Assembly: GCA_031422295.1 (NCBI GenBank)
Contig: JANOQM010000092.1
Coordinates: 49,308 to 113,307, forward strand
DNA: 64,000 bases
Origin: JANOMH01 sp031422295
Lineage (GTDB): Bacteria; Pseudomonadota; Alphaproteobacteria; Rhodobacterales; Rhodobacteraceae
Reading direction: 5' to 3'
Shown one piece after another: positions 52,155 to 61,145 of this stretch (positions are counted from its first letter, which is position 1; every line of letters starts with the position of its first letter). The translations under genes were made by a program, and so were the position numbers. Under the pieces are notes generated by a model, which ran no database searches, was not told the origin of the DNA, and saw only the letters and a list, made by a program, of their open reading frames with translations.

Positions 52155-52746
52155 GTTTCCCCCCGAAAAGTGACTCTTCCTGCCGGTCAATCACGGATCG
52201 CCGCGATGTTCCGGCCGGGTTATTGTTCGCTATTAGCTGCGTTGCGCCCCCCGGCGACCAATTGTGAAACCGACCTCCCGTCAGCTTGGCACATATGATC
52301 ACGCGGTAATCTTTTGTATCAAATGGCGTTAACTTGGCAATCCCCAAAATTCACACCCCAGAAGCGGTTTTATAAAAAATTATATAATTCAATATGTTAA
52401 ACTGCAAAAAAGTAGTAAAAAAATTTTCAGCCCGCGTGAAGTGTGAAAGCAGTCTTTGTTTGTCGGAACCAAAGCTACGATTCGAGCAGAACCCAGTGAT
52501 TGCGGGCAACATCACCGCAGGCAGTCGAACGTGCAGAACCCCATTGCGGCGCAATTGTATCGCATGCGCTCCTCCCCAATAGCCTGACAGAAGCACCCTT
52601 TTGGCCACGCCTTGTGAACATTTTGCCGCGTAACTTGCGTGGACCAGCCTCCAGCGTGACGGGCCTGTCTTATGGATCTGAATTCATATTGACCGCAAAG
52701 ACGGTGGGGTCAGGCAGGGGCCATGTTGCCCCTCCGCCCGCAGATT
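52155..52746. other. 592-base intergenic region between the pepD operon and importer 4
   Basis: No credible gene. The segment near the pepD start (about 52330-52440) is very AT-rich and probably holds its promoter. The segment near 52717-52734 has a small hairpin (AGGGGC/GCCCCT, 6-base loop) just after the importer 4 permease stop, perhaps a weak terminator without a T-run. The rest shows nothing that I recognise. Confidence 0.55.
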
Positions 52747-53739
52747 TCACCCTTGCCGCCTGTCCTGCCAGGACAGGAACAGCATCATCCCGGCAATGGC
52801 CCCTCCCAGAAAGATGTGCTGCGCGTGGGTGCTGACATTGTTCAATTGCAGGATATTGCCCAGAACCGATACGATCAGCACGCCCGACAGCACGCCAAAT
52901 ACCGTGCCGACCCCGCCCGCAAGCCGGACCCCGCCGACCACAACCATCGTGATGGCAACCAACTCATAGCCGACCCCTGCGTTCGGGTCGCCGATGCCCA
53001 GCCGGCTTGATCCGATGACGCCTGCGGTCGCGGCGAGCATGCCGCTGATGACATAGACCGAAATTTCGATCCAGGTCACTTTGATCCCGAACAGGCGCGC
53101 CGTTTCCTCGGACCCGCCGACGATATAGACGTGCCTTCCATAGCGGGTGTGGTTGAGTACGACATAGGCGCCCAGAAAGGCGATGGCGAGGAACAACACG
53201 CCATTGGGCACCCCCACGAGACTGCCTTGGGCAATTGCCTTGAATTCTTGCGGAATGCCCTCGAACATCGGTGCGCCGCCGGTCATGAAATAGATCACCG
53301 ATCGCGCACCGATCATGGTGGCCAGCGTCGCGATGATCGGTTCCATCCGGCCCTTGGTGATGAGCAGGCCGTTGATCAGCCCAAAGACCGCTCCAAACAG
53401 GATCGCGCCCGCCACCGACACCACCACGCCATAGCCCGCTGCCACAAGGATCGCCGCCGTGACATTGCCGATGCCCATCACAGAGCCGACCGACAGGTCG
53501 ATGCCACGGGCCAGGATCACGAACATCATGCCCACAGCGATAATGGCGGGCTCTGCGGCATATTGCAGGATGTTAAAGATGTTCCGGCCCTGCAGAAATC
53601 TTTCAGAGCTGAGCGTTCCGATCACCAGCAGCAGCAGCACGATCAGCGCTGGCGCGTATTCCGCGAGCGAGACTTTCTTCTTCACCACGCTGCGGCGTGT
53701 CGCGATGGGCGTGGCACCCTGCATGTCGTCGGTTGTCAT
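52747..53739 (-). CDS. Sugar ABC transporter permease B, importer 4
   Basis: 330 residues from the ATG at 53739 (GGAGAAGG upstream; a GTG at 53760 is possible). About ten membrane segments; LARGIDLSVGSVMGIGNVT and VVVGGVRLAGGVGTVFGVLSG loops. It is the last gene of the operon and pairs with the permease at 55320 as a heterodimer. Its C-terminus is a short basic tail (SWQDRRQG). Confidence 0.92.
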   Translation of the reverse strand: MTTDDMQGATPIATRRSVVKKKVSLAEYAPALIVLLLLVIGTLSSERFLQGRNIFNILQYAAEPAIIAVGMMFVILARGIDLSVGSVMGIGNVTAAILVAAGYGVVVSVAGAILFGAVFGLINGLLITKGRMEPIIATLATMIGARSVIYFMTGGAPMFEGIPQEFKAIAQGSLVGVPNGVLFLAIAFLGAYVVLNHTRYGRHVYIVGGSEETARLFGIKVTWIEISVYVISGMLAATAGVIGSSRLGIGDPNAGVGYELVAITMVVVGGVRLAGGVGTVFGVLSGVLIVSVLGNILQLNNVSTHAQHIFLGGAIAGMMLFLSWQDRRQG

Positions 53740-53820
53740 CTCGCCTTCTCCGTTCTTCACCGGGATCGCGCCAGTACCGTGTTCAGGGTCCGTCGCCCCG
53801 CTGGCCCGTGCGTCCCGCCC

Positions 53821-55323
53821 CTAGTTGGTCAGCGCCTTTTCAAGAATTCTTTCTTCCGTGATGTCACCACCGGCCAGAATGGCGCTGACCTTGCCGCTGC
53901 GGATCACGACCACGCGGTCGCACATGCCGATCAGTTCCAGCAGTTCGGACGAATACAGGATCACCGGCAGGCCGCTTTGCGCCAGCGCGTTGATCTCGCC
54001 GTAAATTTCGACCTTTGCGCCAATGTCCACGCCACGGGTCGGTTCCTCCAGCAGAAGCGCGTTGTGGGACCCGATAAGCCAGCGTCCGACCAGTGCCTTT
54101 TGCTGGTTGCCGCCGCTCAGGCTTCCAACCTTGGCAAGGGGTCCGTCCGCCTTGATCCGCAGCCGCCGGGACACATCGTCGGCAGCCTGCTCGCCAGCCC
54201 GACGCCGGACCAGAAAGCCAAGCCATGAAAAATGACTGCGCAGTGAACTTGCGATGATGTTGAACGCGACGGTCTTGTTCAGAAACAACCCGTCTGCCTT
54301 TCGGTCCTCGGGCACATAGGCCAGCCCCTGCTCGATACTGCGCCGGGGACTGATGATGGATACCGTGGTGCCGTCGATTTCAATCGTGCCGCTGCTGGGC
54401 CTGACAAGCCCGAACAACGCCTTGATCACCGTCGTGGCCCCCGACCCTTCCAGCCCGGCGATCCCCAGAATCTCGCCATGACGCACGTCAAAGCTGATGC
54501 CGTCCAGCGCGCCGGTTACGCTCAGGTCGCGCACCTTCATGCGCACCGTATCGCTGGGCGGCGGACGCTTGGGATAGAACTCGGGCAGGTCGCGGCCCAC
54601 CATCAGCTTGACGATTTCGTCCTCGGTGATCTTGCCGATGCTTTCGGTTCGCACCAGACGGCCGTCGCGCAGCACCGACACCCGGTCGGCAATCTGAAAG
54701 ATCTCGCGCATCCGGTGCGAGACATAGATGATGCTGATGCCACGGTTCTTGAGCTCCCCGATCATCGCGAAAAGCGCGTCGATCTCGCCCTGATTGAGGT
54801 TCGCGGTCGGCTCGTCCATGATGATGACCGATGCGCCATCCTTGTGCACCGCCCGGATGATCTCGACCATCTTGCGCGACGACGGGGTCAGATGACGCAT
54901 CTTGGTTGTCGCGTCGATCTTCAGCCCCAGCGCATCAAACTCCGCCTGGGCCCCGCTGTACAGCGCCTTCCAGTCGATCAGCATGCCGTATTTCTTGGGC
55001 TCGTTGCCTGCGTAAAAGTTTTCGGCGACGGTCAGATCGGGGATCTCTTGAATCTCCTGGAACAGGGTGGCGACGCCGCCGACCTGCGCATCAAAGGGGC
55101 TGGCAAAGGCGATCTGTGCGCCGTTCAGACGGATGACCCCCTCATCGGCGCGGTAAACGCCCGAGATGATCTTGATCAGGGTCGACTTGCCCGCGCCGTT
55201 TTCGCCCATCACGGCATGGACCTCGCCCTTGCGGACCATCAGGTCAAGGTCGGTGATGACCCGGTTTGACCCAAAGCTCTTGGACAGGCCCTTGATCTCC
55301 AGAGTGTTGACAGCATCGGTCAT
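53821..55323 (-). CDS. Sugar ABC transporter ATP-binding protein, importer 4
   Basis: 500 residues. Domain 1: Walker A GENGAGKST and Walker B VIIMDEPTANL are intact, but the signature is LTPSSRK. Domain 2: Walker A GLEGSGATTV, signature LSGGNQQK, and Walker B ALLLEEPTRGVD with Glu where Asp is usual, while the catalytic Glu remains. The composite site made of domain 1 Walker and domain 2 signature is canonical. It overlaps the upstream permease stop (ATGA). Confidence 0.92.
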   Translation of the reverse strand: MTDAVNTLEIKGLSKSFGSNRVITDLDLMVRKGEVHAVMGENGAGKSTLIKIISGVYRADEGVIRLNGAQIAFASPFDAQVGGVATLFQEIQEIPDLTVAENFYAGNEPKKYGMLIDWKALYSGAQAEFDALGLKIDATTKMRHLTPSSRKMVEIIRAVHKDGASVIIMDEPTANLNQGEIDALFAMIGELKNRGISIIYVSHRMREIFQIADRVSVLRDGRLVRTESIGKITEDEIVKLMVGRDLPEFYPKRPPPSDTVRMKVRDLSVTGALDGISFDVRHGEILGIAGLEGSGATTVIKALFGLVRPSSGTIEIDGTTVSIISPRRSIEQGLAYVPEDRKADGLFLNKTVAFNIIASSLRSHFSWLGFLVRRRAGEQAADDVSRRLRIKADGPLAKVGSLSGGNQQKALVGRWLIGSHNALLLEEPTRGVDIGAKVEIYGEINALAQSGLPVILYSSELLELIGMCDRVVVIRSGKVSAILAGGDITEERILEKALTN

Positions 55324-56306
55324 CTTCTTTCGCTCCTGGCGGAAAGCACCACGACAACCACGATGATGATCGCCAGAATAAAGCGCTGGAACCAGATGCC
55401 CATCCCCAGAAGGATCAGCAGGTTCAGCATCACGGCGCTGACCATCGCACCAAGGAAGGCACCGATAACCGTGCCTTTGCCGCCCACCAGACTGCCGCCG
55501 CCCAGCACCACCGCAGCGATGGCCATGATGACCACCTCGACCGGCGTGCCGCCGGTGGCGGCGGTGGCTGGCTGGAATGTGCCCACCCGGGCAAAGGTCA
55601 GGAAACCCGCCAGCGCAGCCAGCAACCCGCTGACCATATAAACCGAGACTTCGATCCAGTTGACATTGACCCCGACAATCCGGGCGGCGTTTTCATTGGC
55701 CCCGGTCGCATAGACATTCTTGCCATAGGTGGAAAAGCTCATCAGCCACCAGAACAGCGCCACGACCACGAACATCGCCAGCGCCGGAACCGGAATACCC
55801 GCGACCGCGCCGCCGCCAATCGCCCGGAACAGCGGGTCGATATCACGCGGGGCCACCGCATTGCCCTGACTATAGGTCATCACCACCCCGGTCATGACAC
55901 CGCCCGTCGCCAGCGTGGCGATAAAGGGCTGCATCCGGCCGTACACGATCAGCAGCCCGTTCAGCGCACCCAGACCGGCACCAAGCAGCAGCGCCAGCAC
56001 AAATGCGGTCCCGGCCGACATGCCCGCACCCAGCAGCAGGACAGTCGAAAGCCCGACAAGCTGCATGACGGCCCCAATCGACAGGTCGATGCCGCCAATG
56101 ATCAGCACCAGCGCCATGCCGACAGCCACAATCGCCAGATAGGACCCCTGCCGGCTTAGATTGAACAGGTTGTCTGCGGTCAGAAAGAATTCGGTGAACA
56201 GCGGTGCCAGCGCAAAGGCAGCCGTGATCAGGAGCACCAGCATGTACTCTGACCGGTGCTCACCCAGCCAGCCGAACAACGATTTCCGGGAAAAGGTGGT
56301 CAGCAT
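55320..56306 (-). CDS. Sugar ABC transporter permease A, importer 4
   Basis: 328 residues from the ATG at 56306; the longer frame to 56423 lies in the gap after the BKACE gene. Hydrophobic with IIGGIDLSIGAVMQLVGL and LGGGSLVGGKGTVIGAFLG loops. RbsC family, heterodimer partner of the permease at 52747. Confidence 0.9.
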   Translation of the reverse strand: MLTTFSRKSLFGWLGEHRSEYMLVLLITAAFALAPLFTEFFLTADNLFNLSRQGSYLAIVAVGMALVLIIGGIDLSIGAVMQLVGLSTVLLLGAGMSAGTAFVLALLLGAGLGALNGLLIVYGRMQPFIATLATGGVMTGVVMTYSQGNAVAPRDIDPLFRAIGGGAVAGIPVPALAMFVVVALFWWLMSFSTYGKNVYATGANENAARIVGVNVNWIEVSVYMVSGLLAALAGFLTFARVGTFQPATAATGGTPVEVVIMAIAAVVLGGGSLVGGKGTVIGAFLGAMVSAVMLNLLILLGMGIWFQRFILAIIIVVVVVLSARSERR

Positions 56307-56474
56307 CGGTGTTCCGCATCCTTTGTCCTGCAAGGGTGAACCTGTGGTGCGTCCCGACCATTCAAGCCCGCGCGTGGATTTGCGCGATGGGACACAGATG
56401 TGAGGCAGTCGGACCCCGCGCACGCAAGACGCGGCGCAGGGTCCGGAGGCCGGGACTGATCCCGGTCCTCTGGA

Positions 56475-57461
56475 TCAGGCGGGCTGGTAGCCCTTGGCGG
56501 ATTGTTCCGCGATACCGTAAATTTCGCGCGCCTGCTGTTGGGTGGCCAGCGGACGACCGACTTCGCGGGCAATCGCCTGAACCTCTTGCAGCAACTCAAG
56601 GTTCGTGGGGTTGCGCGCCGGATCGTAGAACAGTTCCAGCCCGGTCTTGACATGGCCGCCCAGTTCGATGGTGCGCTTGATGATGTCGCGGGTGTCGCGG
56701 TCGCCCTCGCCCCAGATCGCGATGCACCAGTTCGGCGTCTTTCCGGTCTGGTTCAGCTGCTCCATCATGTCGAGATAGTAATAGAGGGTCTCGCGCGTGG
56801 GCTCCATGCCGGAGGTGCCGATCGGCTTCGTCGACGTCAAAGCGTAGGGCCCGATCAGGTAGAAGTCGACGAACGAGCCCGGAGTGGACATGCCGCGGTT
56901 GATGTAGTGCATGGCAAGACGCAGCTGGCCGGGCTCGTAGACGCCCCAGATGATGCTCATCTTTTTGGCCAGCGCCTGATCGACCTGGCCGGCCACCTGC
57001 TTGTAGTTCCAGCCGTATTCCCGGCCCTCGATATGGCCCTTCTCGTTCACGTCGAACGCGAACAGGTTGATGCCGGTGTCGATGCAGGAGATGTTGACGT
57101 TGTGGGTCTTGTTCAGGAACCCGCTATGCTCGGTGCCGAACTCGTCCTCGGTCAGCAACTCGCGGTTGCAGGTGGTCGGGTACCACGTCAGGTCGGGCCG
57201 CTGGCGCAGCACCTCGTCGTAGACAGGATGGTAGTCCTTGGCGGCCTCCTCCCCTTTCAGGTTGAAGTTGGTGTTGTGCGTGTGGATCGCGCAGGACCCG
57301 GCGTCCCAGCAGCGCAGCGCGTCCTCGATCACCTCGTCATAGGTGCGCGGCGTATTGGGGTTCATCGCCTTGGTCCGCTCGCCGTTCAGGTGGGACTCCA
57401 CGATCAGCGGAGTGTCCCAGCCGGGCTTGCGGTCTGCGAATTTGTCGAGTGATGTCGCCAT
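56475..57461 (-). CDS. BKACE-family beta-keto acid cleavage enzyme
   Basis: 328 residues. TIM-barrel DUF849 protein (Kce family) with the metal pair in AIHTHNTN, and ITCxxxG-like VESHLNGERTKAMNP at the start; MSIIWGVYEPGQL and GLELFYDP follow. BKACE enzymes condense a beta-keto acid with acetyl-CoA or another acyl-CoA, releasing acetoacetate and a new CoA ester. It sits inside the importer 4 operon, between the binding-protein and permease genes, so the imported compound is likely converted to a beta-keto acid. The specificity residues cannot be judged here. Confidence 0.82.
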   Translation of the reverse strand: MATSLDKFADRKPGWDTPLIVESHLNGERTKAMNPNTPRTYDEVIEDALRCWDAGSCAIHTHNTNFNLKGEEAAKDYHPVYDEVLRQRPDLTWYPTTCNRELLTEDEFGTEHSGFLNKTHNVNISCIDTGINLFAFDVNEKGHIEGREYGWNYKQVAGQVDQALAKKMSIIWGVYEPGQLRLAMHYINRGMSTPGSFVDFYLIGPYALTSTKPIGTSGMEPTRETLYYYLDMMEQLNQTGKTPNWCIAIWGEGDRDTRDIIKRTIELGGHVKTGLELFYDPARNPTNLELLQEVQAIAREVGRPLATQQQAREIYGIAEQSAKGYQPA

Positions 57462-57768
57462 GATTTCAGTTCCTCCTCACATTGCCGGTGTCATCTGTTG
57501 CGCCGCGCGGTCCGATTGCCCGGACCCGTTCCCGCGCGGTCCTTGGCTGGTCCTTGGCAGAACCGGCCCGGTCACGCAGGGGAACATCGCATTTGTCTAA
57601 AAATCCGGTGCCCTTGATCGTTAGTGTAGGGGTGCGCAGGGGCAGCGCATAGGGGCGGTTTGCCCGCGTGGTGTGCCGGGTCCCCTGATCAGGGCACCCG
57701 GCTTTTGCCTGCATGGCCTTGCTGTGGTTCGCACAGGTCAGCAATCGCCAGGCTGGGTCGGGTTCGCG
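57462..57768. other. Intergenic region with stem-loop between the binding-protein and BKACE genes
   Basis: 307 bases without a gene. Just beyond the binding-protein stop, at 57675-57702, is the stem GCCGGGT/ACCCGGC enclosing the inner palindrome CCCTGATCAGGG, separated by single mismatches. It is the fourth hairpin in this position among the importer operons. The remaining part shows only a ribosome site close to the BKACE start. Confidence 0.65.
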
Positions 57769-58842
57769 TTACTGCGCGATCCGGTCCAGAAAGGCTTGGG
57801 CGTTGTCTTGGGTAATCAGCGTTTCGTGGTACCAGATATGCTGATCGACAATGGCACCTTCGGTGACGGCCAGCGCCGCAGCGACGACCCGGTCCATGTC
57901 CGAATCCCAATACACGCTGGCCTTGGCGGCGGAACCGGCAAGAATTTCCTGAACCAGGTCTTCCTGACCGTCGACGCTGACCATGACGACTTCCTCTTCA
58001 CGGCCCGCACTGCGCAGTGCGGCAAGCACACCCATCGCCATTTCGTCATTCATCGCATAAATGCCGTCGATTTCCGGGTTGGCTTGCAACAGGTCGACCG
58101 CTGCGGTCATTGCCGGCATGCGGATCCAAGCGCCCGACTGCTGCCCCACAACATGGATATCGGGGTACTTGTTGATGACTTCCATGAAGCCACCAAGGCG
58201 GAATTCGTAGTTGGAGGATTCGGCCACGCCTTCAATGACGATGATGTCGCCCTTACCCTCAAGCTGATCGGCCATGTACTGGCCCAGAAGCTGACCATTT
58301 TCCCAGTCGTCCGGGCTCATGAACGACGTGTAGGGGATGTTCGCGGTATCGTCCGGAATGCCCGAGTTGTTCATCAAAAGCGGGATGCCTGCGGCAATCA
58401 CCGCCTCATAGCCCGGGTAGACAGCGGTGCCCGACAGGCTGCTGATGATCAGGGCATCGGGTTGGCGCTGGACCAGACTTTCGATATTGGCCAGCTCGAC
58501 GCCAACCTCGCCGGTGCCCTCGGTGACATAGCAGGTCACGTTCGAGAACTTCTCGCAGTTGGATTTGAAGGTTTCGACCATATTGATGCGGACAGGGTGG
58601 TTCATCACCACCTGCGAGAATGCCAGCGTGATCGGGTCGCCATTGCCGTAGACGCCAGCAGTTACCCCGTCGTTGAACTTGGCCATGATCGCGTCAAGGT
58701 TCATGTAGTTGGGGTCGTTCAGAACCGCGTCCGGAGTCGGATCATAGGCGGTGGCAAACGTCAGGCCCTGTGCACCAGCAGCATGACCGAAAACGCCCAT
58801 CCCGATAACGCTCACGAGCGGCAACATTGCAAACTTATTCAT
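57769..58842 (-). CDS. Sugar ABC transporter substrate-binding protein, importer 4
   Basis: 357 residues from the ATG at 58842, AGGAGAAG site. Signal peptide core MLPLVSVIGMGVFGHAAGA with cleavage after AGA. RbsB-like mature domain: TLAFSQVVMNHPVRINMV, LIISSLSGTAVYPGYEA, GIYAMNDEMAMGVLAAL and VVMVSVDGQEDL. First gene of the operon to 52747. The palindrome at 58918 lies upstream. Confidence 0.92.
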   Translation of the reverse strand: MNKFAMLPLVSVIGMGVFGHAAGAQGLTFATAYDPTPDAVLNDPNYMNLDAIMAKFNDGVTAGVYGNGDPITLAFSQVVMNHPVRINMVETFKSNCEKFSNVTCYVTEGTGEVGVELANIESLVQRQPDALIISSLSGTAVYPGYEAVIAAGIPLLMNNSGIPDDTANIPYTSFMSPDDWENGQLLGQYMADQLEGKGDIIVIEGVAESSNYEFRLGGFMEVINKYPDIHVVGQQSGAWIRMPAMTAAVDLLQANPEIDGIYAMNDEMAMGVLAALRSAGREEEVVMVSVDGQEDLVQEILAGSAAKASVYWDSDMDRVVAAALAVTEGAIVDQHIWYHETLITQDNAQAFLDRIAQ

Positions 58843-59501
58843 CGACAGCTTCTCCTCACCTGTGTCGCGGCAAACCGCCTCGACCTCCCACGTCAGGCTA
58901 ACTGCTCCTTTGAACATTTGTCAATGACAATTTATATATGTTTCGCTATGAGGCATGCCATTTTAGCAGGCTGTCTAGTCGTGCGGCACATTTCGCGTTC
59001 GATTGACCTTTGATAAAGAACGGTTTCAGATGGTATCGGCGTTTGATGTTTTTACGGTATTATATTGAAATTAATAGATAATATTCTATTTTTTGGCCAA
59101 ATCGTCCTTGCGGAGCAGCGCAGACGGCGAGACGGCGCGCAAAGATGAACCGCCGAAATGCTCATCAGAGCGCTTGTCAAGCACCTTCGATCATTGTATC
59201 TTTTGGAATAACTTATGCTCATCCGGAGGTCACGACGGGGGCGGTGGTACGCAAGGCTCTGACCGAGTTGGTCCGCGCAGAAGCACCTGAACCCAGGGCT
59301 GAACCCTTAAGGTGCTCAGTGGCGTTGATGAAACCGTAGCCCGCACAGCCGCCTGCGGGGTCATTGCCGGGGTGATGCGGAAAGTGTGGAACGGTGCGCC
59401 CCAAGTCGCTTGAACGGATGCCCGGCCCCACACGCCGCAAACGAGGATGAAACCGGGCGCGTTGCGACGGCCCGCAGCAACCAATGCAAAGGGGAACAGC
59501 C
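58843..59501. other. 659-base divergent intergenic region
   Basis: No gene that I can support. It holds the promoters of importer 4 and the hydrolase at 59502. The segment at 58930-59110 is very AT-rich. Short frames at 59093-59532 show no recognisable family. The palindrome at 58918-58930 is the only clear element. Confidence 0.6.
58918..58930. promoter_or_regulatory. Candidate operator of importer 4 (GntR-like palindrome)
   Basis: TTGTCA-A-TGACAA is a perfect 13-bp palindrome 76 bases upstream of the binding-protein start. The TNGTNNNACNA-like form is typical of FadR-subfamily GntR repressors. No GntR gene is in the window, so the regulator would be encoded elsewhere. Confidence 0.5.
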
Positions 59502-60416
59502 ATGGCAGAAATCTATGACCATACCGGAGCACCCGTGCACCACAGCCGCGCCCGGGTGAACGGCATCCGGATGCATTATGTGACGGCCGGACAGGGCGAA
59601 CCGCTGCTGCTGTTGCACGGGACCCCCAAGACCAGCTTTTACTGGCATCGCCTGTTCCCGCTGCTGACCGAGCGGTTCACCGTCGTGGCCCCCGACCTGC
59701 GCGGTTTTGGCTATACCGACAAGCCGCCGGTCTCGGAGGGGTATGATTCCGAGACCAACGCCACCGATGTGGCCGAACTGATGGCCCAGCTCGGGCACGA
59801 AACCTATCATGTCCATGGCGAGGACCGTGGTGCAGAATTTGCCTATGTGCTTGCCGCCACCCGGCGCGCGCAGGTCCGGACGCTGTCGTTCTGCGAGATG
59901 TTGCTCTCGGGTCTGGGGCTGGAGGAATGGTCCAATTTCACACCCGACAACATCGGCGCACAGTTCCGCCAGCAGGGCGTATGGGTCTGGCACATCCCAT
60001 TCTTCTGGATCCCGCACCTGCCCGAGATGCTGATTCAAGGCAAGGAGCGTGCCTTTTGGGAGTTCTGGATCAAGGCCGAGACCTGGAATCCCAACGCCAT
60101 TTCGCAAGAGGCATTGGACGAATGGATCTCTTGCCTGACCGCCCCGGGCGGCCTGCGCGGTTGCCTTGAGACCTATCGCGCCGGACTGAAGAACGCCACG
60201 ATCAACCGGCGCTTGAGTCAAGAGAAGCTTACACTGCCCATCATGACCATTGGCGCCCCCGAATTCTTCGGCTCTCTGGTCGAAGACCAGATGGCGCGTC
60301 TGTCGCACGGGGTCGAGCGGGCGGCGGTGTTCGAGGCCTGCGGTCATTCCCTCGCGCTCGAGGCTCCTGAGCGACTTGCGGCCACGCTGCACGCGTTCAT
60401 GCTGGGCCGCGCCTGA
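59502..60416 (+). CDS. Alpha/beta hydrolase, dehalogenase/epoxide-hydrolase-like
   Basis: 304 residues from the ATG at 59502 after AAAGGGGAA. LLLLHGTPKTSFYWHRL is the oxyanion motif. VHGEDRGAEFAYVLA carries an Asp nucleophile in the position of haloacetate dehalogenase GHDRGG, and CGHSLALEAPERL supplies the catalytic His. DLRGFGYTDKP is also typical of that subfamily. It would hydrolyse a haloacid or epoxide; the normal GHDRG first His is Glu here. It is divergent from importer 4. An IS3 end begins 31 bases after its stop. Confidence 0.8.
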   Translation: MAEIYDHTGAPVHHSRARVNGIRMHYVTAGQGEPLLLLHGTPKTSFYWHRLFPLLTERFTVVAPDLRGFGYTDKPPVSEGYDSETNATDVAELMAQLGHETYHVHGEDRGAEFAYVLAATRRAQVRTLSFCEMLLSGLGLEEWSNFTPDNIGAQFRQQGVWVWHIPFFWIPHLPEMLIQGKERAFWEFWIKAETWNPNAISQEALDEWISCLTAPGGLRGCLETYRAGLKNATINRRLSQEKLTLPIMTIGAPEFFGSLVEDQMARLSHGVERAAVFEACGHSLALEAPERLAATLHAFMLGRA

Positions 60417-60447
60417 GGGTGCATGACGCTTGCCGCACCACCCAACC

Positions 60448-60481
60448 TGAACCGCCCCGGATTTACCGGAGGGTGGTTTGT
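60448..60481 (-). repeat. IS3-type element end
   Basis: A 34-base sequence beginning TGAACCGCCCCGG is repeated almost exactly at 63860-63893 (two differences). In both places it lies just beyond the 3' end of an IS3-type transposase reading on the minus strand. It is taken to be the element's terminal sequence, here the outer border of the left IS3 piece. Confidence 0.65.
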
Positions 60482-60518
60482 GGACTTGCACCGGTTTCGT
60501 TCCGGTTAGGTGCTCACG

Positions 60519-60755
60519 TTAGGCGGCCTTCTGTTCGAAAGCCACGGGGGATTTCCAGCCGATTGCTGAGTACCTGCGGCGGGGATTATAGAAGCCGTTG
60601 ATGTATTCGAAGGGGGCAATTTCAACGTCGCGGCGGGTTTGCCAGTTTCGGCGCCAGACCAGTTCGGCTTTCAGCGACTTGAAGAAGCTTTCGACGGCGG
60701 AGTTATCGTAACTGTTGCCCTTTCCGCGCATCGAAACCTCAAAGCCGTGCTTGCG
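60519..60755 (-). pseudogene. IS3-family transposase (OrfB) C-terminal fragment
   Basis: On the minus strand: ILRKHGFEVSMRGKGNSYDN, AVESFFKSLKAELVW and FNxRRRHSAIG-like YINGFYNPRRRYSAIG, the end of the rve/DDE integrase domain with the final catalytic Glu in VESFFKSLK. About 75 codons remain; the first two catalytic acids are lost. The upstream border near 60755 is directly joined to a TauE/SafE gene remnant. Confidence 0.85.
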
Positions 60756-60860
60756 CAGTATGGCGGCGTCTGGGCCGCCCGGCGCGTGCCGCAGGCGGTG
60801 ATGCGCTGGATCGTCATCGCCATTGGTCTGGCGCTGTCGACATATTACTTTATGGCCTGA
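60750..60860 (+). pseudogene. TauE/SafE (TSUP) permease, last segment only
   Basis: The plus frame ends WAARRVPQAVMRWIVIAIG and LALSTYYFMA before TGA at 60858. A Leu/Val-rich final membrane helix preceded by ARRVPQxVMRW is typical of the end of TSUP anion exporters. Only about 35 codons are left, the rest being replaced by the IS3 piece. Confidence 0.6.
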
Positions 60861-61145
60861 CTGAACTCTTGCAGATGAGACTGAACATCACGACCGGGTT
60901 GCGAAGCAAATTACCTGACAACGCAATGAAGCCGGTAATCGATATCGCAATAGTGGCCGCATCGAACAGCGAGTGCCCAAACAGGATTCGGATTTAGGTC
61001 GGAGAGACAGCTTAAGGAAGGACAGTGACACACGGAACGACCCGAATTGCGCCATCGCAGAACCTATATCGCGAGGATACCCGACCGCCATGCACGCCTC
61101 AATGTCCATCGCTCTCACAGTACTACGGCAAATCCACCAGCCCAA
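60861..61145. other. Intergenic stretch between TSUP and terminase remnants
   Basis: 285 bases. A minus-strand frame of 85 codons (60888-61145) runs through but shows no recognisable family or ribosome site. I see nothing else in it. Confidence 0.5.

Noticed and set aside
59219..59532. Short frames in the gap upstream of the dehalogenase-like gene
   Set aside because: Neither strand gives a recognisable protein, and the frames have no ribosome sites.
60888..61145. 85-codon minus-strand frame next to the TSUP remnant
   Set aside because: No ribosome site, no family pattern and odd composition; probably chance.
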